From: Streptomyces sp. TG1A-60
GTDB lineage: Bacteria > Actinomycetota > Actinomycetes > Streptomycetales > Streptomycetaceae
Assembly: GCF_037201975.1 (NCBI RefSeq)
Contig: NZ_CP147520.1
Span: 3,906,001 to 3,970,000 of the forward strand
DNA length: 64,000 nucleotides
Direction of reading: 5' to 3'
Made by a program: the position numbers and the translations under genes. Shown here piece by piece: positions 25,315 through 36,220 of this stretch. Each line of letters opens with the position of its first letter. The first letter of the stretch is position 1. A model generated the notes under the pieces. The model had not been told where the DNA came from. It did no database searches and saw only the letters and a list, made by a program, of their open reading frames with translations.

Positions 25315-25409
25315 GCCGGCCGACCTGACACGAACGCCGGGCGCCGCCCCTCCACGGCCGGAGCCCGGGGTTCCGTATGCCCGTGCCCCGCCCGGCCCCG
25401 GTACCGGCG

Positions 25410-28347
25410 CTACCGGTCGTCCTCCCCGCCCAGGTCGATGTCCAGGTCGCCGAAGGAGAGCGTGTCCAGGTCGCCGTCGAAGTCCGCCGGGGTCAGGACC
25501 ATCAGTTCCGGCGGGCCCGCCGGAGGATCGCGGCGGGGGTCCGGGCCGGTGAGGGGCTGTTCGGTCCAGATGCATTTGCCGGTGGTGGTGTAGCGGGTGC
25601 CCCAGCGCTGGGAGAGCGCGGTGACGAGCTTCAGGCCCCGGCCACCCTCGTCGGTGTCGGTGGCGCGACGGATGCGGGGCATGGTGAGGCTGCCGTCGAA
25701 GACCTCGCAGACCAGCGCGGGGCCGTGCAGCAGGCGCAGGCGGACGGGGCCCTTGGCATGGCGTACGACGTTGCCGACGAGTTCGCTGGCGAGGAGTTCG
25801 GTGGTGGGGGCGAGGTCGTCCAGGCCCCAGGCTGCGAGCTGGTCGCGGACATGGCGGCGGGCCTGGCCGGCGGCCCTCGGGGAGTCGAGGAGGGACCAGG
25901 AGGCCATCCGGTCCCCGGTCAGGGCGTGCAGCCGGGCGACGAGGAACGCGGCGTCGTCCGCCGCCGGCTGCTCGGCGGGCAGCAGGCCGTGGGTGAGGGT
26001 GTCGCAGAGGCGCTCCAGGTCCGCGCCGGTGCCGTCGTCGTGGGCGGTACGCAGCAGCCGGGCCAGGTCGGCCAGGCCCTCGTCGATGCCCCGCTTCGCC
26101 GACTCGACCAGCCCGTCGGTGTAGAGCACCAGCAGGCTGCCGTCGGGCACTGTCAGCTCCACCGTCTCGAACGGCGGCTCGGCAGCGCCGAGCGGCGGGT
26201 CGGCGGTCAGGTCGGGGAAGTGCACGGTCCCGTCGGGATGGACCAGGGCCGGGGGCGGGTGTCCGGCGCGGGCCAGCGAGCAGACCCGGGTGGTGGAGTC
26301 GTAGAGGGCGTACAGGCAGGTGGCGTAGAACTCCTCGCCCATGTTGCCGACGATGTCGTTGAGGCGGCTCATGATCTCGTCGGGCGGCAGTTCGAGGTCG
26401 GCGAGGGTGTGGACGGCCGTGCGGAGCCGGCCCATGGTGGCGGCCTGCGGCAGGCCGTGGCCCATGACGTCGCCGACGACGAGGGCGACCTGTCCGCTGG
26501 AGAGCGGGATGACGTCGTACCAGTCGCCGCCGACGTCCATGCCCTGGCCCGCGGGGAGGTAGCGGGCGGCGGCCTCGCAGGCGGCGAGCTCGGGCAGGCC
26601 CTGCGGGAGCAGGGCGCGCTGGAGTTCGCGGGACCGGGTGTGTTCGAGGTCGTAGAGCCGGGCGCGTTCCAGGGCCTGGGCGAGGAGCGCGCTGATCGCG
26701 GTGAGGAGGGTGCGTTCCTCGTCGGTGAGGCGGCGCGGCCGGTCGAAGGAGACGACGCACACCCCGAAGGTGTGGCCGGACGCCGTCAGCGGCAGGAACG
26801 CCCAGGCCTGTTTGCCGGCGCGGGCGGGCAGGCCGGCGTGCCGGGGCGCGTAGGCGGAGTACTCCTGCGGTGAGGAGATGAAGACCGGGGTGCCGGAGTT
26901 GATCGCGTCCCAGGCGGGGCCGTGCGGCGTCCGGGGCAGGTGGTTGACGAGCTCGATGAACTCGGGCGGGTAGCCGACGGCGCCGACGTTGTGGAGCCGG
27001 CCGCCCTCGACGGCCTGGACGAGCAGGCCGGTGGCGGCGAACGGCGGCAGCACCCGGCGGGCGACCGCGTCGACGACGTCCCGGGAGGTGGTCGCCTTGG
27101 CGAGCGCGGCGGTCAACTCGGCGATGCGGTGGGACCGTTCGGAGGCCGCGCGCTCGGTGTCGCGGCGCTCCTCCTCGTGCCGCCGCTTGTCGGTGACGTC
27201 GGTGAGGTAGAGGGTGCGGCCGTCGGCCCCGGGGACCAGCCGCAGGTGGTAGAGGCGGTCGCGGTCCGGCACACGGACGTCGAACCCGGCGGGCTTCTCC
27301 TCGGCGGCGGCCTCCCGGCAGCGGCTCTCCAGACCGGGGACCCCGCGCACGGCGGGCAGGTCCCACAGCGGGCGCCCGAGCAGTTCCGCCTCGGACAGAC
27401 CGAGGGTGCGTTCCGCCTCCAGGTTGGCGAAGGTGATCCGCCAGTCGTCGTCGACGGCGAGAAAGCCGTCGCTCATGTGCCGCAGGGCCCGGCCGAGCGC
27501 GTCGCGGGCCGACCGCGACTCGGCGCTCTCCCACCCCACGCCGATCATCCGCAGGGGTTCGCCCCGCTCGTCGTAGGTCGCCCGGCCGCGGGCCCGGGTC
27601 CAGCCCCAGCCGCCGTCCAGCCGTCGTACGCGGTACTCCGCCTCGTATACGGTGTGGTCGCGGATCGCCCGCTGGGCCGCCGCCAGGGTGGGCGCGAGGT
27701 CGTCGGGGTGGACGATCCGCATCCAGTCCTCGACCCTGCCGGTGAACTCACCCGGCCTCGTGCCGTACAGCGCCGGCGCGGCCTCGTCCCAGATCAGCCG
27801 GCCGGTGCGGATGTCCCAGTCCCAGGAGCCGACGCTGGCCTCGCGCAGCGCCCGCCGCAGCCGCTCGCCGTGCGACTCGCTCCGCGCGGGCCCGGCCGGT
27901 GGCACCGCCCGCGCCATGCGGTCCTCGGTCCAGTCGACGACGGCCCGCAGGAACTCCCATTCCTTCCGGGTGGGTTCGCCCCGGTCGCCGGTGAGGACGG
28001 TGAGCGCGCCGACCGTGCGGCCCCCGCCGGACACGGGTAACGCGGCGAGACCGGTGCCGGGCCAGGCGATGGCCAGGGGCCCCAGCGGCGACCACCGGCC
28101 GCTGCCCTGGTGCAGGACGCGGGCCGGGGCAGCTGGCCCTCCTGGTCGATGATCTCCCAGGGGCGGGTGAGGGCGGGCGGAAGACCGGTGACGGACACCA
28201 GCCGCAGCGCGGACAGGGGGCCCCGAAGATGGATCATCCCCCGAGTGCGCCCAACTCCCCCACCGCGTGCTGGAGTGCCAGCCGGAAGACCTCGCTCTCC
28301 GCGACACCCGGATCCACCGTGCCGAGCAGGGCCAGCCGTGCGTTCAT
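25410..28347 (-). CDS. PAS/GAF/SpoIIE phosphatase with anti-sigma-kinase domain (two frameshifts near its start)
   Basis: Large cytoplasmic partner-switching protein of about 975 residues. Order of domains: N-terminal GAF-like part, PAS (SVGSWDWDIRTGRLIWDEAAPALYG..EAEYRVRRLDGGWGW), second PAS (MSDGFLAVDDDWRITFANLEAERTLG), GAF (LTAALAKATTSRDVVDAV..), PP2C-type SpoIIE phosphatase (GGDWYDVIPLSSGQVALVVGDVMGHG, LLVLYTDGLVES), and C-terminal GHKL kinase-like ATPase (TTELLASELVGNVVRHAKGPVRLRL, DEGGRGLKLV). The N-terminus is broken. The true ATG is probably 28347 (MNARLALLGTVDPGVAESEVFRL). Single-base losses at 28239-28243 and near 28137 shift the frame twice before it stabilises. It likely controls an anti-sigma or anti-anti-sigma factor encoded elsewhere. 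Confidence 0.88.
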
Positions 28348-28793
28348 ACGGCTGACCCTAATGTTCTACCCACCCGTAAGGCAGTCCGCCACAGGAACTC
28401 CACACCGGCTCCCCAGTGTCGTCTTCCCGTCGGACCCACCCCTCAACGGCGCATGTTCCAGGCGGCCTTGACGCACCGAGCGAGCCCCGTGACCAAGATC
28501 TGCCGACCGCCACCACCTGGAGCGAAGCGGCTCGCCGGTGCGGTGACCCCGCCCATGCCCCCGCCCGGTCCCGGGCACAGGAACGGGGACGGAGACGGGG
28601 AGGGGGAGGGAGACCGGGACGGGGACGGGCTGCGTCGCGAGCACGCCCGCCACCGCGCCGAGGAGTCACCGCACAGGGATCCGGATCATTCCCGGGACAT
28701 TCCGCGGCCCCCGGCGGTACAACCATCCGCCATACCCGGTCGTCTCACCCGATACCAGCGCTACGGCAGCGCTACGTCACCAAGGGGGACGAC
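28348..28793. other. Intergenic region upstream of the AMIN-like gene
   Basis: About 445 bases between divergent genes. It contains a purine-rich simple-sequence tract (28585-28630, GGGGACGG-type units) and no supportable gene. Promoters for both neighbours must lie here, but no operator was recognised. Confidence 0.4.
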
Positions 28794-29366
28794 ATGAGAC
28801 GAATCGGAGCCGCGTTGGCGGCACTCGCACTCGCGGGGACCGCGATCGGGACGGCGGCGGCCACCGCGAGCGCCGCGCCGGGAGGCGCCGCGCGGGCCGC
28901 CGCGGCCTGCCCGACGGGCTGGGGCAGCCTCGCCAAGGGCAGCCCCGACGTCGGCGCCGTACCGCTGGCGGACGTCAGGACCGGCCGGCACGACTGCTTC
29001 GACCGCATCGTGTTCGACGTCCCCGGCGGCGGCGACCACATCGGCCACTACGTCCGGTACGTCGACCGGCTCCACCAGGTCGGCTCGGGCGACCACATCC
29101 CCGTCGGCGGGGGCGCCATCCTCGAGGTCCGGGTCGCCGCGCCGAGCTACGACCCGGAGACCGGCGGCGTCGCCTACCCGGCGGTCGTGGCCGAGCCCCT
29201 GCCCGGCGTGAACCTCACCGGCTACCGCACCTTCCGGGACACCCGCTTCGCCGGCAGCTTCGAGGGCCAGACCCAGACAGGCGTCGGCGTCCGCGCCCGC
29301 CTCCCCTTCCGCGTCCTCCAGCTCCCCGACCGCCTCGTGGTCGACGTGGCGCACAGCTGGACCTGA
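28794..29366 (+). CDS. Secreted AMIN-like domain protein
   Basis: 190-residue exported protein with an Ala-rich signal peptide (MRRIGAALAALALAGTAIGTAAATASAAP). The mature domain begins ACPTGWGSLAKGSP and contains the pattern DVRTGRHDCFDRIVFDVPGGGDHIGHYVRYVDRLHQVGSGDHIPVGGGAILEVRVAAPSYD, typical of the actinobacterial AMIN-like family, ending RVLQLPDRLVVDVAHSW. AMIN-type domains bind cell-wall polymers; this protein carries no catalytic module. The two cysteines (CPTGW and HDCFD) probably form a disulfide. The ATG follows AAGGGGG. Confidence 0.82.
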   Translation: MRRIGAALAALALAGTAIGTAAATASAAPGGAARAAAACPTGWGSLAKGSPDVGAVPLADVRTGRHDCFDRIVFDVPGGGDHIGHYVRYVDRLHQVGSGDHIPVGGGAILEVRVAAPSYDPETGGVAYPAVVAEPLPGVNLTGYRTFRDTRFAGSFEGQTQTGVGVRARLPFRVLQLPDRLVVDVAHSWT

Positions 29367-29383
29367 CGCACGGTGACGCGACC

Positions 29384-29409
29384 GGGGCCCGGCCGGGAGG
29401 CCGGGCCCC
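29384..29409 (+). terminator. Terminator of the AMIN-like gene
   Basis: GGGGCCCGGCC pairs with GGCCGGGCCCC around GGGA (11-bp perfect stem), 17 bases after the stop codon. Confidence 0.75.
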
Positions 29410-29469
29410 TCGCAGGGGGGCCGAAAAAATCCCCGTGCGGGGATGTCGAGAACCCGTGGCCGGCTCCGT

Positions 29470-29735
29470 CCCCGCTGTGCACGCGGCCACGGCGCAACCG
29501 CGCGGTGGCCGTCGGCGAGGCCGACGGGCCGCGCGCCGGCCTGGCGGCGCTCGCGGCACTGGACGACTCGCTGCCCCGCCACACGGCGGTGGCGGCGTAC
29601 CTCCACGAGCGCGACGGAGCCCCGACGACGGCGGCACGGCTGTACGCCGAGGCGGCCCGAAAGGCCGCCGACCTCGCCGAACGGGACCACCTGACCCGCC
29701 AGGCCGCCCGGCTCAACGCCCGCCGGTCCCACTGA
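29470..29735 (+). pseudogene. C-terminal fragment of an ECF sigma factor (DUF6596/TPR-like tail)
   Basis: The frame contains NRAVAVGEADGPRAGLAALAALDDSLPRHTAVAAYLHERDGAPTTAARLYAEAARKAADLAERDHLTRQAARLNA, the C-terminal helical extension of the long ECF sigma factors that carry a DUF6596/TPR-like domain. Regions sigma2 and sigma4 are absent and the upstream sequence is a hairpin and non-coding spacer. A deletion has therefore removed about three quarters of the gene. Confidence 0.75.
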
Positions 29736-29811
29736 GCGGGTCGCGCTCCGACGGGCCCCCAGGTCCATGACCCGGGGGCCTTACGCCGTGCCGGGGCCCG
29801 CGCCCGGTCCG

Positions 29812-31623
29812 TTACGGCGCGTCGATCAGCTCGTGCGGCGGTACCTGGACCGTGCGGGCACCCGGCTCGCCGCCCAGGATCACCTTGCGGAGGGCCACGT
29901 TGTTCTTGTGGTTGGTCTCCTGCAGACGGTTCTCGGGGTTGGCGATGACCTGGATGTGGTACGTGCCGTTCGGCAGGTCGGTGATGTCGAAGGACTGGCC
30001 GGGACGGTACTGGGTGTACGTGTCGCCGGAGCCGACGTCGAGGACCTCACGTACGGAGATGGAGCTCTCCTCGCCGCAGGCGGTGGACAGGTCGGTGTTC
30101 TCCGGGTGCCAGTTGGCGTTCTTCACCGTGTAGTCGATGGCGTCGGTGTTGGCCAGGCAGAACGCCTCCTTGCCGGAGCGCACCTCCTTGGTCTGGTCCT
30201 CGCTGAGCAGGCGGTAGCTGGCGAAGTCCGTGAAGTGCCAGTGCTCGTGGCCGATGCGCGGGTCCCACTCCATGGTGCCGGTGGGCGCGTAGCCGACCTG
30301 CTTGCCGCGTGCGTCGTAGAAGTACTGGTACGCGTCCATCAGGTCCGCGCCGGGCTTGCGGAAGCCGTCGACGACGAGGGGCGCGGGGCCCGCGTTCCAG
30401 ACGTTCGCGCTGAAGGCGAGGTAGTCCTTGCCGGGGACGTCGCCGTCCTCGCCGTCGGTGATGGAGATGTCCCAGGCGGGCAGCGACCGCAGGTCCGGCT
30501 TGGGCACGCCCGCGGGGGCGCCAGCCTTGCCGGTGGGCCGCTTGGCGGCGGGCTTCAGCGCGGGCGCGATACGGGAGCCGTCGGTGTGGCCGGGGCCGTC
30601 GCCCAGGTGGTCGGCGAGGCCCCGGTCCGCGAGGGCGTGGGAGAGGGCGGGCGGTGTCGGGGCGTCGGCGCCGCGCGGGCCGTAGTGGTGCCCGTCGTGC
30701 GCCGCCCGGCCGGACGCCGGATCCGGCTGCGCGGTGTGGCCGCCGTGGCCGCCGCCGTGGTGCGCGGAGGACGACGACCTGGAGGCGGTCAGGCCCTCGC
30801 CGCCGCCCTCCTCCACGGGCTCGTCCCGCACGGTCACCTTGATGGTGGGCCGGTCGTCGGGCATGCCGAACAGGTCGCGGTACTTCTTCGCCACGCCCAC
30901 CCGGGCGGTGTACTCGCCGACCGGCAGGTCCACCGACCTGTCGTAGTCCCACGAGGTGGTGTTGGTCGCCCAGCCCTTCGGAATGCCCCACACCGAGCCC
31001 AGCGTCCACGGGTTGGTGGAGCAGCTCTGCGGATAGTGGTTGGTCGCCGGGGCGTCCGGGCGGATCCGGCCCGAGGCGTTGTTCGGGCAGAAGGTCCCCT
31101 CGCTCGTGGCCACCTCGTCGCCGGCCGTGTTCCTGACCGAGACCTCCAGAAAGCCGGGCAGCCCGGAGAAGTCGTCGACCAGCCCCTTGGGCAGCGTCCT
31201 CGTCTTCGTGGTCCTGCCGTCGCGGAGGATCTGCTTGGCGACGATCGGGTCCTTGTACGACTTCCGCTTCACCTGGAACTCCAGGGGCGCGTTGTCGACC
31301 GAGATGTACGTCCCGAGGTCCAGTTGGACGCCCTCGGACCACTCGTAGCGGGTGAGCGTCACGGAGTTCGTGGCCGCGATCAACTTGAGCTGCGGCTTCC
31401 CGGGCGTCGCGGCGGGCGCGGCACCGGCGCCGGGTGCGGCACCGGCCATGGCGGCCACGACGGTGAGCGACGCCAGGGCGGCGAGGCCGGGGCGCTTCAG
31501 ACGTCTGCGCAGGCCCTGACCGGTCGCCCGGTCGGTCGTCCCGTCGGCCGTCCCGTCGGCCGTCCTCCCCGCCGTCCCCTCGGTCCCCGGATCGTTGCTC
31601 GGGCTGGTCGTGTTGCTGGTCAT
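29812..31623 (-). CDS. Secreted lysyl-oxidase-like protein
   Basis: 603-residue secreted protein. After a cytoplasmic Thr/Gly-rich start comes a signal segment (LKRPGLAALASLTVVAAMAGAAPGAGAAP). A beta-rich domain follows (PQLKLIAATNSVTLTRYEWSEGVQLDLGTYISVD), then a His/Gly-rich linker (HHGGGHGGH), then the lysyl-oxidase-like domain: RSLPAWDISI, LAFSANVWNAGPAPLVVDGFR, and the copper-ligand motif GHEHWHFTDFASYRL. It ends with QSFDITDLPNGTYHIQVIANPENRLQETNHKNN, also typical of the family. The start at 31623 follows a GAGGA site; an in-frame ATG eight codons upstream is possible. Likely a copper-dependent amine oxidase or a structural relative. The substrate is unknown. Confidence 0.85.
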   Translation of the reverse strand: MTSNTTSPSNDPGTEGTAGRTADGTADGTTDRATGQGLRRRLKRPGLAALASLTVVAAMAGAAPGAGAAPAATPGKPQLKLIAATNSVTLTRYEWSEGVQLDLGTYISVDNAPLEFQVKRKSYKDPIVAKQILRDGRTTKTRTLPKGLVDDFSGLPGFLEVSVRNTAGDEVATSEGTFCPNNASGRIRPDAPATNHYPQSCSTNPWTLGSVWGIPKGWATNTTSWDYDRSVDLPVGEYTARVGVAKKYRDLFGMPDDRPTIKVTVRDEPVEEGGGEGLTASRSSSSAHHGGGHGGHTAQPDPASGRAAHDGHHYGPRGADAPTPPALSHALADRGLADHLGDGPGHTDGSRIAPALKPAAKRPTGKAGAPAGVPKPDLRSLPAWDISITDGEDGDVPGKDYLAFSANVWNAGPAPLVVDGFRKPGADLMDAYQYFYDARGKQVGYAPTGTMEWDPRIGHEHWHFTDFASYRLLSEDQTKEVRSGKEAFCLANTDAIDYTVKNANWHPENTDLSTACGEESSISVREVLDVGSGDTYTQYRPGQSFDITDLPNGTYHIQVIANPENRLQETNHKNNVALRKVILGGEPGARTVQVPPHELIDAP

Positions 31624-32040
31624 CGGTTCCTCGTCTGCGAGTGCCATGGTCAGTGGCAGCGGACTGGACAGCCCACGGACGACGACCGAACGGCCGACCG
31701 AACAGGCGCACCCCACACGCCTCGGGCCGGGCCGGACTCTCTCCGCCCTCCCTGTGAGCAACCTATGAGACTGGTAATCGTTTGGCCGGGTTGCCTCCTG
31801 ACGGGGAATTCGACCCAACGGGCTACGAGCACGGCCCAAACACATGCCCGCACATCCCTGCGGAACCGGCCCCAAGTCCCCGGGGAATCCGCGCAGGAGC
31901 GTCACACAGCCTGCACGCGGCCCTGAGAATGGCTCGTTAGCGTTGCTGAGCGCTCGATCCGCTCGATCCCACGTGCGAACGTGACGAGACCGGGCCGCGG
32001 CCCGGCGGGTCGACGGCATGCCGACACAGGAAAGACCTCG
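31624..32040. other. Divergent promoter region
   Basis: About 420 bases between the lysyl-oxidase-like gene and the SCO2400-type gene. An A/T-richer patch lies at 31760-31850. No gene, repeat or known operator was recognised. Confidence 0.4.
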
Positions 32041-33315
32041 ATGGACTACTGCTCCTCATGTCGCCGACATCTCAACGGCGCCCTCGTGTGCCCCGGCTGC
32101 GGCGCCTACGCCCCCGACATAGCCCCGGCCACGGTCGACGGCCACGCCGTCGCGGCCACCGGGTCGGCGATGTTCCCGATGCCGTCGGCACCCTCGGAGA
32201 CACCGACGCTGCCGGTCGTGCCGACGGTGCCTGCGGCGACGTGGGAGTACGGTGCCGCCGTCACGGGCGGTGGTTGGTACGACGGCTCACTGGCGGGTGG
32301 CTCACCGGCCGGTGGATCGATGGCCGGTCGGCCACTGTTCGACGGGCGGGGTTTCGACGGACCGGACCTTGACGGACCGGGCTTCGACGAGTTCGCGGTC
32401 GACGGGCCCACGGCCGGGTTCGACGGGGACGAGATCGCGCGGACCGAGCGGCTGCTAGTCGACGGGCCGCACGCCACGGCGATGGAGGCCGCCGGGCCGG
32501 GGGACCAGGGCCTGCGGGCCCGCACCGGGGAGGCGCCCGGCGTCGAGGACATGGACGCGGACGTGGGCCTGGACGTGGAGGGCTCTCCGGCGCTGTCGCA
32601 GGGGCGGGCCGCTCGGCGCCGTCAGCTGGCGCGGTGGAAGAAGAACCAGCGCCGGGCCGTGGTCGCGACCGCCGTCGCGCTGGTCGGCGGCGGCCTGACC
32701 GTCATGGGGATGGACCGGCAGTCCACCGACCGGACCCAGGCGGCCATGGCGCCGGACGCCGAGACCCTGGGCGCCGTCAAGGAACAGGGCTCGCAGCGCG
32801 GCCGTGCCTCGGCGACGGAGACCGACGACGCCCGCAGCACGTCGAACACGCCCGGCACGCGGTCACCGGCCGGCAACACCTCGCGCGACCGCTCCGCCGC
32901 CGATCTCCCGAACTACCGCGCGGACAACCCCGGCTCCGCTGGTACCGACTCCTCGACGCCGTCCGCCCAGCGGGCGCAGACCGGCTCCTCGGGCGCCGGC
33001 AAGTCGCTCACCGACACCGTCGCCGGCATACCGGCGGACGAGACGACCACACCTCCGGCCACCGGCAACGCGGGCTCCTCGACGGACCCGAGCACGGGCT
33101 CGGACGCTGCGGGGACGGACACGGGGACGGACACGAGCACCGGCTCCGATTCCGGCTCGGGATCGGGATCGGGATCGGGCAGCGGCACGGGCTCCGGATC
33201 GGACACGGGCACGGGCACGGGCACGGGCACGGGCACGTCGGACGGTTCGAGCTCCGACACGGCGACGACCTCACCGTCGGGCCTGTGCCTCCTCGGCGTC
33301 GTGTGCGTGAGCTGA
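32041..33315 (+). CDS. SCO2400-type zinc-ribbon membrane protein with low-complexity tail
   Basis: 424-residue protein of the Streptomyces SCO2400 family. It starts MDYCSSCRRHLNGALVCPGCGAYAP, a zinc ribbon with two CxxC pairs. A disordered acidic Gly/Asp-rich region follows, then a basic segment (RAARRRQLARWKKNQRR) leading into one membrane span (AVVATAVALVGGGLTVMGM, about residues 220-240). An external Ser/Thr/Gly/Asp tail includes perfect-looking Gly-Ser and Gly-Thr repeats (encoded at about 33117-33240), and the protein ends GLCLLGVVCVS. The repeats are likely variable in copy number between strains. Function unknown. Confidence 0.85.
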   Translation: MDYCSSCRRHLNGALVCPGCGAYAPDIAPATVDGHAVAATGSAMFPMPSAPSETPTLPVVPTVPAATWEYGAAVTGGGWYDGSLAGGSPAGGSMAGRPLFDGRGFDGPDLDGPGFDEFAVDGPTAGFDGDEIARTERLLVDGPHATAMEAAGPGDQGLRARTGEAPGVEDMDADVGLDVEGSPALSQGRAARRRQLARWKKNQRRAVVATAVALVGGGLTVMGMDRQSTDRTQAAMAPDAETLGAVKEQGSQRGRASATETDDARSTSNTPGTRSPAGNTSRDRSAADLPNYRADNPGSAGTDSSTPSAQRAQTGSSGAGKSLTDTVAGIPADETTTPPATGNAGSSTDPSTGSDAAGTDTGTDTSTGSDSGSGSGSGSGSGTGSGSDTGTGTGTGTGTSDGSSSDTATTSPSGLCLLGVVCVS

Positions 33316-33411
33316 CGACCGAACGCCCGCACGCGCACCGACCGCCGACCGGTCAACCGACGGACCTGATCAACGTCGCTGGAGGAGCACCGCTCTGCCG
33401 AACCGGCGCGG

Positions 33412-33590
33412 TCAGTGCTGCCGCACATTGCCCGGGATTCCCCGGTCGTACGCCGCGGCCACTGCGGTCGCGCGGTCGTTGACACCCAACTTGGCGTACT
33501 GGTGCGTGAGGTGGGTCTTGACCGTGGCCTCGCTGATGAACAGGGTGCGGGCGAGCTCACGGTTCACGGCGCCCTTGGCGACCCAGGAAG
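33412..33590 (-). pseudogene. C-terminal remnant of a LuxR/NarL response regulator
   Basis: One minus-strand frame reads AKGAVNRELARTLFISEATVKTHLTHQYAKLGVNDRATAVAAAYDRGIPGNVRQH-stop. This is the last three quarters of a LuxR DNA-binding domain (SEATVKTHL recognition helix, KLGVNDRATAV). No receiver domain or start remains. The neighbouring winged-helix gene runs into it in another frame, marking a deletion junction near 33585. Confidence 0.85.
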
Positions 33591-33880
33591 TCGGCCGACT
33601 CTGCGATGCGGCGCAGCTCTCTCAGGTGGGCCGCCAGTGCCTCGCGGCCTGCATGTGTCAGTGCGAGCCAGGTCCTGACACGGGAGCCGAGGGTCTCCTT
33701 GCGCAGCGTCAGATAGCCGGCTTTCTGAAGGGCCTTCAGCTGCTTGCTCAGTACAGAGTCGCTGACTCCGGGCGCGTCGCGCACCTCGGAGAAGCCGAGT
33801 GATTCGACGGAGCTGAGCATCGCGCAGATCCGGAGGCGGTTGTACGGGTGGATCACCGCATCAGAGGCTGCCTCGGTCAT
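33557..33880 (-). CDS. Winged-helix transcriptional regulator (ArsR/MarR-like)
   Basis: 107-residue DNA-binding protein: MTEAASDAVIHPYNRLRICAMLSSVESLGFSEVRDAPGVSDSVLSKQLKALQKAGYLTLRKETLGSRVRTWLALTHAGREALAAHLRELRRIAES. The central SDSVLSKQLKALQKAGYL is the recognition helix, followed by the wing with KET..SRVRTWLALT, as in small MarR-like repressors of actinomycetes. The last 12 residues (ADFLGRQGRREP) come from the fusion to the LuxR remnant, so the native tail has been replaced. The main fold appears complete and could still function. Confidence 0.75.
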   Translation of the reverse strand: MTEAASDAVIHPYNRLRICAMLSSVESLGFSEVRDAPGVSDSVLSKQLKALQKAGYLTLRKETLGSRVRTWLALTHAGREALAAHLRELRRIAESADFLGRQGRREP

Positions 33881-34012
33881 CCTCGCTGCCAGGTCCAGTC
33901 CAACTCCCGTGCTGCCACGTTCGATCGCTCCCAGCGGCCAGGCCGGGTGTGCCTTCGGTGTGCCGGGGCGCGGCATGCCGACGGGAGCCGTTGAGGGGCC
34001 GGGCCGGACGTG

Positions 34013-34053
34013 AAGGGGCCGGCCCGACACCCACCGTGTCGAGCCGGCCCCTT
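34013..34053 (-). terminator. argG terminator
   Basis: AAGGGGCCGGC and CGACAC pair with GTGTCG and GCCGGCCCCTT around a short CCAC(C) loop, 18 bases past the argG stop. Because the arms end in AA and TT, it could stop transcription in either direction. Confidence 0.8.
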
Positions 34054-34070
34054 CTGCTCCTGGCCGGCGG

Positions 34071-35560
<1,490 letters not shown>

Positions 35561-35605
35561 TGACGTGCGTCCCACGGGGTCCTGCGGGCTGTAGGGTCGT
35601 CGGCC

Positions 35606-36082
35606 ATGGCGGCTGGGGAGTGGCGGGCCGATCGGGTCGGGAGCGCGCTGCGGGGCGGGAATCCGACCGTGCTGCGGAGACTGACGGCCGGGTTCGCGGT
35701 GATCGGGGACACGCAGTTCCTGCCGGGGTACTCGGTGCTGCTCGTGGACGACCCTGCGGTGGGGCGGCTGTCGGAGCTGCCGACGGACAGGCGGACGGCG
35801 TTCCTCGCGGACATGGACCGGCTGGCAGAGGCCGTCGAGCGGGCCTGCGGGCGGCTGGATCCGGCGTTCCGGCGGGTCAATCTGGAGATCCTGGGGAACA
35901 CCGACCCGTTTCTGCACGCGCATGTGTGGCCCCGGTACGCGTGGGAGCCGCCGGAACGGGTCGGCCGGCCGGTGTGGCTGTATCCGCCTACGCGGTGGCG
36001 CGACGAGCGGTACGCGCTCGGGCCGCGCCACGACGGGCTGCGCGAGGCGATCGGCCGGGAGCTGGACCGCCTCGCGCCGTGA
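35606..36082 (+). CDS. HIT-family hydrolase
   Basis: 158-residue protein with histidine-triad character: conserved NLEILGNTDPFLHAHVWPRY, in which HAHVW is the active-site motif of the variant HIT subgroup. The N-terminal half has the usual FAVIGDTQFLPGYSVLLVDDP. HIT proteins hydrolyse nucleotide phosphoramidates or dinucleoside polyphosphates. It is transcribed divergently from argG, 83 bases apart, so ArgR bound at the argG operator might affect it as well. Confidence 0.82.
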   Translation: MAAGEWRADRVGSALRGGNPTVLRRLTAGFAVIGDTQFLPGYSVLLVDDPAVGRLSELPTDRRTAFLADMDRLAEAVERACGRLDPAFRRVNLEILGNTDPFLHAHVWPRYAWEPPERVGRPVWLYPPTRWRDERYALGPRHDGLREAIGRELDRLAP

Positions 36083-36220
36083 CCACCGCCGTCCCCGGCT
36101 TCCGCCGGACGACGGACTGCACAAGCCCCTCGGGGGGGATGCCCCCGTCCCTCCTTCTCTATCCACCGGCCGGCGGTGGGTCAGCGCGGGACCGTCGTCC
36201 CCGTCGGGAGTCCTCGGCCG

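Noticed and set aside
32804..33310. Gly/Ser/Arg repeat frames as a collagen-like or antifreeze-like protein
   Set aside because: They are other-frame readings of the Gly-Ser/Gly-Thr tail of the SCO2400-type protein.
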